Assembly (NCBI GenBank): GCA_030040395.1
Contig: JASHTU010000186.1
Location: 1 to 14,333, forward strand
Direction: 5' to 3'
Length of the DNA: 14,333 nt
Source of the DNA: Acidobacteriaceae bacterium
GTDB lineage: Bacteria > Acidobacteriota > Terriglobia > Terriglobales > Acidobacteriaceae
Shown piece after piece: positions 7,529 to 14,333 of this stretch. The translations under genes and the position numbers were made by a program. Below the pieces are notes generated by a model. That model had not been told where the DNA came from and did no database searches. It saw only the letters and a program-made list of their open reading frames with translations. How positions within the stretch are numbered: the first letter of the stretch is position 1; the number at the start of each line of letters is the position of its first letter.

Positions 7529-9874
7529 TCAGGTGGGCGTGCGCAGCAGCAGGTATCCGCCCACCAGGCCGAACAGCACGTCGGAAGACCACGCCGCCAG
7601 CGCAGCCGGCAGATAATCAACGTTGCCCATGGCGCCAAAGAGACCGTTGATCACCCAATAAGTCAGGGCCACCGCAATCGCCACGGCAATCGCCGTCAGC
7701 GAGCCGCGCCGGCCCATCGAGAGCGCAAACGGAACCGCCAGCACCGCCATGATCACGGCCACCAACGGATAGGCCAACTTTTGCCACAGCGCAACGCGCA
7801 GCCGCATGGTGTCGAATCCGCTCTGGCGCAAATCGCGAATATAACGCTCGAGTTGCCCGAAGTTCATCTCATGCGCTTCCAGGTCCTCTTTCTTGAAGTA
7901 ATCCGGCGTCTCGTGGATTTCGGAGAACGTGGTCTTGCGGAACTCGCGGTATTCGGCCACATTCGCGCCCTGAATGTCGCGCACCCAACCGCGCTCGAAT
8001 TCCCACGAATCGGTATCCGCCTCCCAGTAAGCCCGGCTGGCGAAGATGCGCCGCGAGAGTTCGAAGGTCTTGGGGTTGAACTCGAAGACCGAAAGGTTGG
8101 CGAACTCGTTGCGATCGGGATCGAAAAACTGGTAATAAAAGATGCGCCCAGGCTCGTCAGGACGGGGATGGCCGAAGATCCACATCTGCTCGGGATGAAG
8201 GAACGTTTGCGGCGGCCGGCCCTTAATGGTGGCGCGCAGCGCTTCCTGGCGGCGATTGGCCTGAGGCAGATAATACTGATCGAAAAGAAACAGGCACAGG
8301 GCCAGAGTCCCGGCGATGGAGACGATCGGGATGACGAGGCGGTAAAGGCTGATTCCGGTGGCCTTCATGGCCACGATTTCACTGTTGCGGTTGAGCACCC
8401 CAAAGGTGACGAGCGCCGCGATCAACACTGCCAGCGGCGCAATCTGGTAAAGCATCGAGGGCGTAAGGTTGAGCAGATAATCGCCTACCGTCACCAGGGC
8501 TATGTGGTTGCGCAGGATGTCTCCGATCAAATCGAAGAACGTGAAGACGATCATCAGCAACACGAATCCTGACAGCACCAGCAAAAACATGCTGAGGAAC
8601 TCGCGCAACACGTATTCGTCCAGAATGCGCGGAAAGATACTGCGCGAATTTACCCGCTGCGGGCGCGGTTGCAGCTTATCAAAAAAGCCGGTCAGCGCGA
8701 ACCCGTTGGATTTCAGCTGGACGGCGGGTTGCTCCCTGCCGAAGTGCGTACTCCAACTGGCAATGGCGCTCAGCAGCCGTCCGCCGGTGGCCATTTGCCA
8801 CAGCAGAAGAACGCCCACTCCCGCAAACAGCACATTCGCCGACCACACGGCCAGAACCACCGGAAATTTGTCCTGCTTGCCCAGCGCGATCCCGGTGGAA
8901 GAGAGAAAGTAGTAGACAAACACCAGCAGAATGGTAAAGACAAAGCCGGAGCTCTTCCCTCCCCGGCGTGAATTCACGCCCAGCGGCACGCCCACCAGCA
9001 TAAGCACCAGGCAGGCGGCGGGAAACGCGAACCGGCTGTGCAACTCGATCTGGTAACGCTTGCCGTCCGGCCCCTGCGCGCGCTCCATGAGCGCCTGCAT
9101 CGGTAGCGCGTAGATCGCCGTATCCATTCGCCCCAGGTGAACGTCGCTCTGCTGGCTCAGCGAGAGCGGCATGTCGGTGGTCGCAAAGGTAGAGATGGTG
9201 TACTGTTGCGGCTGGCTCGCCACTGTCTCGTGGCGTGCGCCCTCGCGCAGCCGCATCAGCAACTCCTGGTTGTTGTCGTTGGCCACCGTCGCCGAGGCCG
9301 CGGTGGTGATAATGGGATTGGCCGGATCGGAAACATCCGCCATGAAGACCTGGCGCCAGTTGGCCGCGCCGGTTCCGGAACGCACGTCCTGCACATAGAG
9401 CACCGCGTTGCGAAAATCCTCGTAAAAGACCCGCGGCTGAATCTCGTAGGAGGCCTGCTGCGTTTCCAACGACTGCTGCATCTCCAAAATCGCGCGGTTG
9501 GCGCGCGGCGCAAGGTAAAGCGAGTTGGCCAGCCCCAGCAGCGTCCCCGCGACCGCCACCATGGAAGCCACGCGCACAAAGTAGCCCACTCCCAGGCCGG
9601 AGGCGCGCATCGCGATCACTTCGCTATCCGCGGCCAGGCGGCTCAACCCCAGCAAAATGCCCACCAGAACCGACATGGGAATCGTCACCCGGAACAGATT
9701 GGGCAACGTGAAAAGAAAAATCTCCATCATGTCGGAAAATGACGAGCTGTTGCGCACCACAATCTCCAGGATGCGCGGAAGATTGGGCATGAAGAGGATG
9801 AAGGTGAAAAGCGCGCAGCCGATGAGCGCATGGGAGATAATTTCGCCGAGAATATAGCGGGTGAGGATGCGCAC
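7529..9874 (-). CDS. Fused LptF-LptG permease of the LPS export ABC transporter
   Basis: 781 residues, about twice the usual 360 of LptF or LptG. The two halves share one plan. First half: membrane segments near 12-30, 58-80 and 98-120; periplasmic beta-jellyroll about 125-280; membrane segments near 282-300, 309-330 and 337-360. After a polar linker (about 365-412), the second half has segments near 424-450, 467-492 and 512-531; a jellyroll about 540-680; and segments near 697-720, 724-745 and 755-777. Each half carries the cytoplasmic coupling motif SEV/SEI-V/I-A-M-R/K-A-S/T-G (84-93 and 498-507) that should contact LptB. Role: pulls LPS from the inner membrane toward LptC/LptA. Start is GTG with AGGAAG 5 bases before it. 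It lies 20 bases after copA, probably in one transcript. No lptB, lptC or lptA is in the window. Similar fused permeases are known to me from Acidobacteria. Confidence 0.9.
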   Translation of the reverse strand: MRILTRYILGEIISHALIGCALFTFILFMPNLPRILEIVVRNSSSFSDMMEIFLFTLPNLFRVTIPMSVLVGILLGLSRLAADSEVIAMRASGLGVGYFVRVASMVAVAGTLLGLANSLYLAPRANRAILEMQQSLETQQASYEIQPRVFYEDFRNAVLYVQDVRSGTGAANWRQVFMADVSDPANPIITTAASATVANDNNQELLMRLREGARHETVASQPQQYTISTFATTDMPLSLSQQSDVHLGRMDTAIYALPMQALMERAQGPDGKRYQIELHSRFAFPAACLVLMLVGVPLGVNSRRGGKSSGFVFTILLVFVYYFLSSTGIALGKQDKFPVVLAVWSANVLFAGVGVLLLWQMATGGRLLSAIASWSTHFGREQPAVQLKSNGFALTGFFDKLQPRPQRVNSRSIFPRILDEYVLREFLSMFLLVLSGFVLLMIVFTFFDLIGDILRNHIALVTVGDYLLNLTPSMLYQIAPLAVLIAALVTFGVLNRNSEIVAMKATGISLYRLVIPIVSIAGTLALCLFLFDQYYLPQANRRQEALRATIKGRPPQTFLHPEQMWIFGHPRPDEPGRIFYYQFFDPDRNEFANLSVFEFNPKTFELSRRIFASRAYWEADTDSWEFERGWVRDIQGANVAEYREFRKTTFSEIHETPDYFKKEDLEAHEMNFGQLERYIRDLRQSGFDTMRLRVALWQKLAYPLVAVIMAVLAVPFALSMGRRGSLTAIAVAIAVALTYWVINGLFGAMGNVDYLPAALAAWSSDVLFGLVGGYLLLRTPT

Positions 9875-9894
9875 CGGGTCTTCCTGAACCTAGT

Positions 9895-12195
9895 TTAGCG
9901 GGTTTCGCGCGCCGGCGCAGAAGTCAGCACGGCAGGGCTCCCTCCCCAATGCCCGAGTTCCGGGCTGGTCCACCCCCGCAGCCGCAAACTGTTCGTAAGC
10001 ACGCAAACCGAACTGAAGGCCATGGCCGCCGCAGCCACCCAGGGCGTGAGCAAGATGTGAAATGCCGGATAGAAAACTCCGGCGGCCAGCGGAATGCCGA
10101 TGACGTTGTAGCCCACCGCCCAAAAAAGGTTTTGCCGCATCACCCGTAGCGTGGAGCGCGCCAGTCCGAGCGCAGCGGGAATCGCAGCGGGCTGCATCCG
10201 CAACAGCAGCACGTCGCCCGCCTCCTGCGCCAAATCCGCGCCCGTACCCACGGCAATCCCAGCATCGGCCTGGGCCAGCGCCGCCGCATCGTTGATGCCG
10301 TCGCCCACCATCGCCACGCGCAGGCCCGTCTGCTGCAGGGCCCGTATGCGGGCCAGCTTGCCCGCCGGATCGAGACCCGCTTCGACCTCCGTAATCCCCG
10401 CCTGCCTCGCGATCGGCGCCGCGGCGGCCGCTGAGTCGCCGGTCAGCATCAGCGCGCGCAGACCCTGCTGCCGCAGCGCTCCGATCGCCTCGGCCGCGTC
10501 CGGCCGCAGCACATCGCGGGCGTCGAAATAACCCGCTGTCGCACCATCCAACGCCATCCACAACCGCGTCACGCCCGGCTCTGCCTCGCGAATGCCAGCC
10601 GGAAGCGGAATAAAAAACTCGTCGAAGAGCGCCGCATTCCCGAGCAGGCAGTCGCGGCCCTCCACCCGCCCCGTCAGGCCGCGCCCGGGCAGCACTTGCA
10701 CCTCTTCGGCCGCCGGCCATTCCAAATCCAGTGAGCGCGCATAGTCCACCACCGCGTGGGCCAGTGGGTGATTCGAGCGCTCTTCGGCCGCGGCGGCCAT
10801 CCGCAGCAAATCACTCTCCGTGTGATCCGCAAGCGCGTGAACAGACTCGAGCACCGGCCGCCCCACCGTCAACGTTCCCGTCTTGTCCAGAACGATCGCA
10901 TCCAGGTGCGCCAGCCGCTCCAGCGCTTCGCCGCCCTTGAATAGCACGCCAAGCTGCGCTCCGCGCCCCACCGCAACAGTGAGCGCCGCGGGTACCGCTA
11001 ATCCCATCGCGCACGGGCAGGCAATCACCAGCACCGCAACCGTATTCGCCAGAGCCGCCTCCAGTGAGCCAGATGCAACCAGCCAAACCACGCAGGTGAT
11101 CAATGCCAGCCCCAGCACCACGGGAACGAAGATGGCGCTGGCGCGATCCGCCAACCGCTCCATCGGCGCTCGCGAGCCCTGCGCCTGCTCCACCATGCGC
11201 GTAATCTGCGCCAGCACCGTGGCTTCGCCCAGCGACTCGGCGCGGCACGTGACCGCCCCGTCGTAGTTCAGCGAGCCAGCCAACACGCGCCCTCCCGGTT
11301 CCCGCGCCAGCGGCGTCGATTCTCCAGTCAGCATCGATTCGTCCACGGTGGTCCGGCCTTCGAGAATAGTCGCGTCTACCGGGAACCGCTCGCCCGGCAG
11401 CACCAGCACGCTGTCTCCGGGCTCGACCTCCTCGAGCGGGACCATAGCCTGTACGCCGTCCACAACCCGGCGCGCCGTCGCCGGTCGCAGGCGCGAAAGT
11501 GAGTCCAGCGCGCTCAGAGCGCGGTGCTTGGCCCGGCCTTCCAAGCTTTTGCCAAGCAACAGAAACCCGAGGATCAACAGAACCGCGTCGAAATACACTT
11601 GGCGGCCGGCCGCGGGCCAAATCGTCGCATACGCCGAATACACGAAGGCTACCGCCGTGCCCAACCCCACCAGCGTGTTCATGTTGGTGGCGCCATGGCG
11701 CAGAGCGCGCACCGCGCTCCAATAAATGCCGCGCCCGGCCCACGCCACCAACGCCGCCGTCAACACCAGCAGCGACCAAAGTAGCGGCTCGCGCGGCAGT
11801 CCGTAGAGCCACGGTGCCAACCGCATCAAACCCCGGTCCATCGCGCCCATCTCGGTTCCTAGCGGCATGCTCAGCAGCATCGCTGCCGCCCCGGCGGTTA
11901 TGGTGGCCACGGCCTTTCTCGCCGCGCTGCGGTCTTCCTCGCGTGCGCCCCCCGCCTGCTCGTTCGGCCGTGGCAGCACCGCGTCATATCCGGCGCGGCG
12001 GATCGCGTCGATCAGTTGCTTAGGCGCCGCCACCCGGGGATCGAAGACCACGCTGGCCCGGTGCGCCATCAGATCCACCCGCGCGGACTCCACGCCGGCC
12101 GTCGAGCGCAGCGCTTCCTCCACCTGGCGCTGGCATGACGCGCAGGTCATGCCCAGAACAGGCAGCGTGAGCGATTCTGTCGTGGACGTGGGCAC
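9895..12195 (-). CDS. copA: P1B-type Cu(I)-exporting ATPase
   Basis: 766 residues. An N-terminal heavy-metal-associated domain has GMTCASC at 15-21. Eight membrane helices fit P1B type, with the transport site CPC at 393-395. The actuator loop has TGES at 290-293. The phosphorylation site is DKTGT with D437, the nucleotide domain has SNHP at 474-477, and GDGINDA is at 631-637. Helix 7 carries Y696-N697 and helix 8 carries MAFSS (725-729), which with CPC is the P1B-1 Cu(I)/Ag(I) signature. It should export Cu(I) from the cytoplasm using ATP. The start is a GTG directly after the copZ TAA with no intervening base; only a weak GGA lies upstream, so coupling to copZ is likely. The C-terminal 30 residues (Gly/Pro/Ala-rich) are extra. 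No CueR or CsoR regulator is adjacent. Confidence 0.95.
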   Translation of the reverse strand: MPTSTTESLTLPVLGMTCASCQRQVEEALRSTAGVESARVDLMAHRASVVFDPRVAAPKQLIDAIRRAGYDAVLPRPNEQAGGAREEDRSAARKAVATITAGAAAMLLSMPLGTEMGAMDRGLMRLAPWLYGLPREPLLWSLLVLTAALVAWAGRGIYWSAVRALRHGATNMNTLVGLGTAVAFVYSAYATIWPAAGRQVYFDAVLLILGFLLLGKSLEGRAKHRALSALDSLSRLRPATARRVVDGVQAMVPLEEVEPGDSVLVLPGERFPVDATILEGRTTVDESMLTGESTPLAREPGGRVLAGSLNYDGAVTCRAESLGEATVLAQITRMVEQAQGSRAPMERLADRASAIFVPVVLGLALITCVVWLVASGSLEAALANTVAVLVIACPCAMGLAVPAALTVAVGRGAQLGVLFKGGEALERLAHLDAIVLDKTGTLTVGRPVLESVHALADHTESDLLRMAAAAEERSNHPLAHAVVDYARSLDLEWPAAEEVQVLPGRGLTGRVEGRDCLLGNAALFDEFFIPLPAGIREAEPGVTRLWMALDGATAGYFDARDVLRPDAAEAIGALRQQGLRALMLTGDSAAAAAPIARQAGITEVEAGLDPAGKLARIRALQQTGLRVAMVGDGINDAAALAQADAGIAVGTGADLAQEAGDVLLLRMQPAAIPAALGLARSTLRVMRQNLFWAVGYNVIGIPLAAGVFYPAFHILLTPWVAAAAMAFSSVCVLTNSLRLRGWTSPELGHWGGSPAVLTSAPARETR

Positions 12196-12405
12196 TTACA
12201 GTTCCAAATGCGCTGTGTAGCCGGCCTTGGCAATTGCGGCAATAGCAAGATCGACAGGCGCCGGCTCCCGGTTCGAACTCAGGCGCGCTCCGCCCACCCG
12301 AACCTCGTTGACCACCAATCCCGGCGTGGACTCAAGCGCCTGGCTGACGCGCCGAACGCAGGCGCCGCAATGCATCCCATCGATTTGCAGCCTGAATTCT
12401 GACAC
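12196..12405 (-). CDS. copZ: CopZ-like copper chaperone (HMA domain)
   Basis: With the GTG at 12405-12403 this is a 69-residue single-domain protein, the normal size for a CopZ-type chaperone. It begins VSEFRLQIDGMHCGACVRRV; the metal motif is MHCGAC with C13 and C16, and the end is AGYTAHLEL, near the typical beta-alpha-beta-beta-alpha-beta finish. A GAGGAG ribosome site lies 5 bases upstream, which decides the start over an in-frame ATG at 12543 that would add 46 residues of no recognisable domain. It probably carries Cu(I) to the HMA domain or entry site of CopA, which begins directly after its stop. Mercury or other soft metals remain possible, but the CopA partner favours copper. Confidence 0.85.
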   Translation of the reverse strand: MSEFRLQIDGMHCGACVRRVSQALESTPGLVVNEVRVGGARLSSNREPAPVDLAIAAIAKAGYTAHLEL

Positions 12406-12594
12406 CGCTTCTCCTCTTTCTTCGATGATAGAACCACTCCCGAGATTCAGCGGCAGCCTGACTGTCACCTTTGGGGTTTTCATTGCGATATGAAACGGAC
12501 GGGAAGCGCCTCGGCTGAAACCGGACATGCAGCATCCCTTCATCGAAGCGGAGACGAGCCGTCGCCGGAGTCGCGCTGCGCTTGAGGTGGAAGG
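12406..12594. other. 189-base gap upstream of copZ
   Basis: It lies between the SIS gene stop and copZ. A possible -10 (TATCAT on the minus strand, 12430-12425) sits about 20 bases before the copZ start, without a good -35. No CsoR, CopY or CueR dyad could be recognised. Confidence 0.35.
12411..12416 (-). promoter_or_regulatory. Ribosome binding site of copZ
   Basis: GAGGAG on the minus strand, 5 bases before the GTG at 12405. Its strength supports the short copZ reading over the upstream ATG. Confidence 0.75.
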
Positions 12595-13710
12595 TTACCT
12601 TTCCACTACGGCTTTGGAGAGGTTTCTCGGGCGGTCCACGTCCACGCCGTGTTCCAGAGCCATCGCATAGGCGAAGAGCTGCAGGGGAACCACCTCAAGA
12701 ATGGGCAACAGGTACTCCGAGGCCGGGGGTATCAAGACGCAGTCCCCGGCCGCAGCCGCCGCGGCCCCATCGCCTGCGTTTGCGAGGACGATTACCCGGG
12801 CTTCCTGCGCCTGCATTTCCGCCAGCAGTTGCAGCGTCTTTTCGTAGCGCAGGACGGAAGCCGGAACGGCGCGGTCCACAGTGGCCAGAACGACCAGCGG
12901 AACGCGGTCGCTGACCAGGGCGTTGGGACCGTGCTTCAGCTCGCCCACAGGATAGCCCTCGGCGTGAACGTACGACGACTCCTTCAGCTTCAGCGCGCCC
13001 TCGCGGGCGATGGCGTAATGTATGCCGCGGCCGAGATAGAGAAACGTCGCCGCGGAGCGGAACTTCGCCGCCAACGCGGCCATTTGTCGCCGCCAGCCAT
13101 CAAGTTGCGCTCCCAGTGCGGCCGGCAGCGCCAGCAATTCGACAATCCGCTCGGCCAGCGCCCCTTCATCCATGCGCGCCAGTCGCTTACCCTCGTAAAG
13201 CGCCAGAAGATAAAGCACGGCCAATTGGCAGGTGAAACTCTTGGTGGCGGGAATCGCTCTTTCCCGGCCCGCCGCCAGCGGCATCGAGACGTCGGCCTCG
13301 TTGGCCATCGTGGAAGAAGCGGCATTCGTGATGGCGAGGGTCTTATGGCCCTGAAAGCGCGCCTGCTCCAGCGCGGCCAGCGTGTCAGAGGTTTCGCCGG
13401 ACTGCGAAAGCACGAGTACGCTGGGGTGGCGAAGGTCCGACCCGCCGCGCAGGCTGTATTCGCTGGCGTACTCTACGTCAACGGCAAGACCGCAAAGGTC
13501 TTCGAGCAGAATCTCGCCATAAAGACCGCTATGCCGGCTGGAACCGCTGGCCGCAATCAGAATTTCCCCCGAGGGATCGGGCCAACCGGAAAGCAGCTCG
13601 CTCACCGTCGGCCGAAGGGCACCGTCACTCAGATAAAGGGCTATGGTGCGGTCAAGCGCCTGCGGCTGTTCGTATATTTCGTGCAGCATCTCGTGATCAA
13701 ATAGGGTCAT
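12595..13710 (-). CDS. GlmS-like double-SIS sugar-phosphate isomerase/deaminase without glutaminase domain
   Basis: 371 residues from the ATG at 13710-13708. It matches the isomerase half of glucosamine-6-phosphate synthase: start LFDHEMLHEIYEQP, first SIS domain with SGSSRHSGLY (55-64), LSQSGETSDTLAAL (101-114) and PATKSFTCQLA (154-164); second SIS domain with LGRGIHYAIAREGALKLKE (226-244), YVHAEGYPVGELKHGP (247-262) and the C-terminal PRNLSKAVVE (361-370), which holds the lysine used in ring opening. The N-terminal Cys amidotransferase domain is absent, so it cannot use glutamine. By analogy with NagB-II, AgaS and FrlB types it may deaminate or isomerise an amino- or glycated-sugar phosphate. 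The exact substrate is unknown. The divergent DeoR gene supports a sugar-phosphate role. An in-frame ATG at 13800 is less likely, as it would lie above a probable promoter. Confidence 0.88.
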   Translation of the reverse strand: MTLFDHEMLHEIYEQPQALDRTIALYLSDGALRPTVSELLSGWPDPSGEILIAASGSSRHSGLYGEILLEDLCGLAVDVEYASEYSLRGGSDLRHPSVLVLSQSGETSDTLAALEQARFQGHKTLAITNAASSTMANEADVSMPLAAGRERAIPATKSFTCQLAVLYLLALYEGKRLARMDEGALAERIVELLALPAALGAQLDGWRRQMAALAAKFRSAATFLYLGRGIHYAIAREGALKLKESSYVHAEGYPVGELKHGPNALVSDRVPLVVLATVDRAVPASVLRYEKTLQLLAEMQAQEARVIVLANAGDGAAAAAAGDCVLIPPASEYLLPILEVVPLQLFAYAMALEHGVDVDRPRNLSKAVVER

Positions 13711-13881
13711 TGTTGACCGATTTCCGGCGCCGCCCCTTGCAGCTTCAATTCCTCTTCCAATATGATCATAGCGCGAACAATCGATCATCTTCTTGAACAT
13801 TTATGGAAAAACGCCCGGAAAATCCTCGAGGAGACAAATTGAGACCTCTCATAAATCATCAAGCTCCTGAATCGGTGCGAT
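13711..13881. promoter_or_regulatory. Divergent promoter region between SIS enzyme and DeoR gene
   Basis: 171 bases with a palindrome TATGATCATA (13761-13770). Within this, TATGAT read on the minus strand (13770-13765) could be the SIS gene -10, giving a leader of roughly 48 bases. The matching -35 is weak. No good deoR promoter or ribosome site was found on the plus side. Confidence 0.5.
13764..13801 (+). repeat. Tandem imperfect direct repeat, candidate DeoR operator
   Basis: Copy 1 is GATCATAGCGCGAACAAT (13764-13781) and copy 2 is GATCATCTTCTTGAACATT (13783-13801). Both have GATCAT, a 5-6 base variable middle, then GAACA plus A/T bases. The GAACA parts are 20 bases apart, two DNA turns. 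The first copy overlaps the possible -10 of the SIS gene, so binding would block it. GAACAT also resembles half-sites known for GlpR-type DeoR regulators. Confidence 0.5.
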
Positions 13882-14333
13882 ATGCCTGAAACTTTGAGCC
13901 GGCGTTCGGAAAAAATCGTCAAACTGCTCCTACGCACCGGCAGCGCCACCATTGAGGAGATTCTCGCCGAGGCGGGTTCCTCGGCTCCCAGCATCCGGCG
14001 CGACCTGGCGCGGCTCGAAAACCGGGGCCTTATCCGCCGCACCCACGGCGGAGCAACCCTCGTCGAGCCATTGCTTTACGAGCCGTTCCGGTACGACAGT
14101 TCGTTTCTGGCCCGCGAGCAGCGCCATGCCGCCGAAAAGCGCCGCATTGGCCTCGCCGCGGCCGAGCTGGTCAAGGAAGGCGAAACCATCGGCCTCACCG
14201 CCGGCACCACCACCACCCACATCGGTCGCAGCCTGCGCCATCGCGAGAAGATTCAGGTGGTCACCAACGCCATCAACATCGGCATGGAGCTCTGCAACCA
14301 GCCCGGTCTTCGCACTTATCTCACCGGCGGCGT
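13882..14333 (+). CDS. DeoR/GlpR-family transcriptional repressor, 3' end outside window
   Basis: 150 residues are visible of a family usually near 250. Residues about 6-57 are the winged helix-turn-helix, with the DeoR signature SIRRDLARLENRGLIRRTHG (37-56) then GA. A linker and the start of the phosphosugar-sensing domain follow, with GLTAGTTTTHIGRSL (104-118) and VVTNAINIG (126-134), regions that bind the sugar phosphate in this family. It probably represses the divergent SIS gene, and perhaps its own, until the effector appears; this is inferred from layout and the tandem repeat. No clear ribosome site precedes the ATG, so it may be poorly translated, leaderless, or start elsewhere. A stop lies 27 bases upstream in frame, which limits alternatives. 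Confidence 0.92.
   Translation, partial: MPETLSRRSEKIVKLLLRTGSATIEEILAEAGSSAPSIRRDLARLENRGLIRRTHGGATLVEPLLYEPFRYDSSFLAREQRHAAEKRRIGLAAAELVKEGETIGLTAGTTTTHIGRSLRHREKIQVVTNAINIGMELCNQPGLRTYLTGG

Noticed and set aside
7351..7638. 95-aa open frame on the minus strand
   Set aside because: Overlaps the end of lptFG in another frame and has no features of its own.
12406..12543. Extending copZ to the ATG at 12543
   Set aside because: Adds 46 residues without a domain and lacks a ribosome site, while the GTG at 12405 has GAGGAG at ideal spacing and gives the family length.
12581..12598. CTTGAGGTGGAAGGTTAC as a CueR/MerR-type promoter element
   Set aside because: Only one half of the usual dyad is visible and it overlaps the SIS gene stop about 180 bases from copZ.
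13711..13800. Starting the SIS protein at the ATG at 13800
   Set aside because: The extra 30 residues match nothing in the family and would cover the probable promoter and tandem repeat.

Overview
The window is a GC-rich bacterial chromosomal segment. It carries eight recognisable genes, two of them cut by the window edges, and two gene-poor gaps. No rRNA, tRNA, CRISPR array or intact transposase was seen. The best guess for the host is a Gram-negative bacterium of the Acidobacteriota, perhaps near Solibacter/Bryobacter. This is an inference from the fused LptF-LptG permease, the pairing of a one-chain pyruvate:ferredoxin oxidoreductase with a dihydroorotate-dehydrogenase-like protein, and the Ig/lectin-type secreted protein. 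No marker gene settles it.

Layout. (1) 1-4225, minus strand: nifJ (pyruvate:ferredoxin oxidoreductase, 1211 aa), followed with a 4-base ATGA overlap by a DHOD-like gene that runs off the left edge. (2) 4226-4968: a 743-base gap with no convincing gene. It is rich in short repeats: a cluster of TGGGA motifs at about 19-base spacing, a 12-base sequence repeated exactly 300 bases apart, an 11-base repeat and a hairpin. It may be a complex nifJ regulatory region or the decayed end of an insertion sequence. (3) 4969-6000, plus strand: a secreted two-domain Ig-like plus lectin-like protein. (4) 6085-7191, minus strand: a LacI-family regulator convergent with it. (5) 7192-7528: a gap with small dyads. 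(6) 7529-12405, minus strand: a tight run copZ-copA-lptFG. It has a zero-base junction, then a 20-base gap, and combines copper export with LPS export. (7) 12595-13710, minus strand: a GlmS-like double-SIS sugar-phosphate isomerase or deaminase lacking the glutaminase domain. (8) 13882-14333, plus strand: a divergent DeoR-type repressor running off the right edge.

How they work together. nifJ supplies reduced ferredoxin and acetyl-CoA from pyruvate; its partner is probably a flavin enzyme of unknown substrate. CopZ should hand Cu(I) to CopA for export. LptFG should be the membrane part of the LPS extraction ABC transporter; its LptB and LptC partners are not here. The DeoR regulator and SIS enzyme form a divergent pair. 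Between them lies a tandem repeat that overlaps a possible -10 box of the SIS gene, which suggests local repression relieved by a sugar phosphate.

Most of the window is ordinary metabolism and envelope biology. The parts most worth a second look are the repeat-rich nifJ upstream gap, the tandem operator candidate, the LptFG fusion in a copper operon, and the glutaminase-less GlmS-like enzyme. No clear new defence or mobile system was found.
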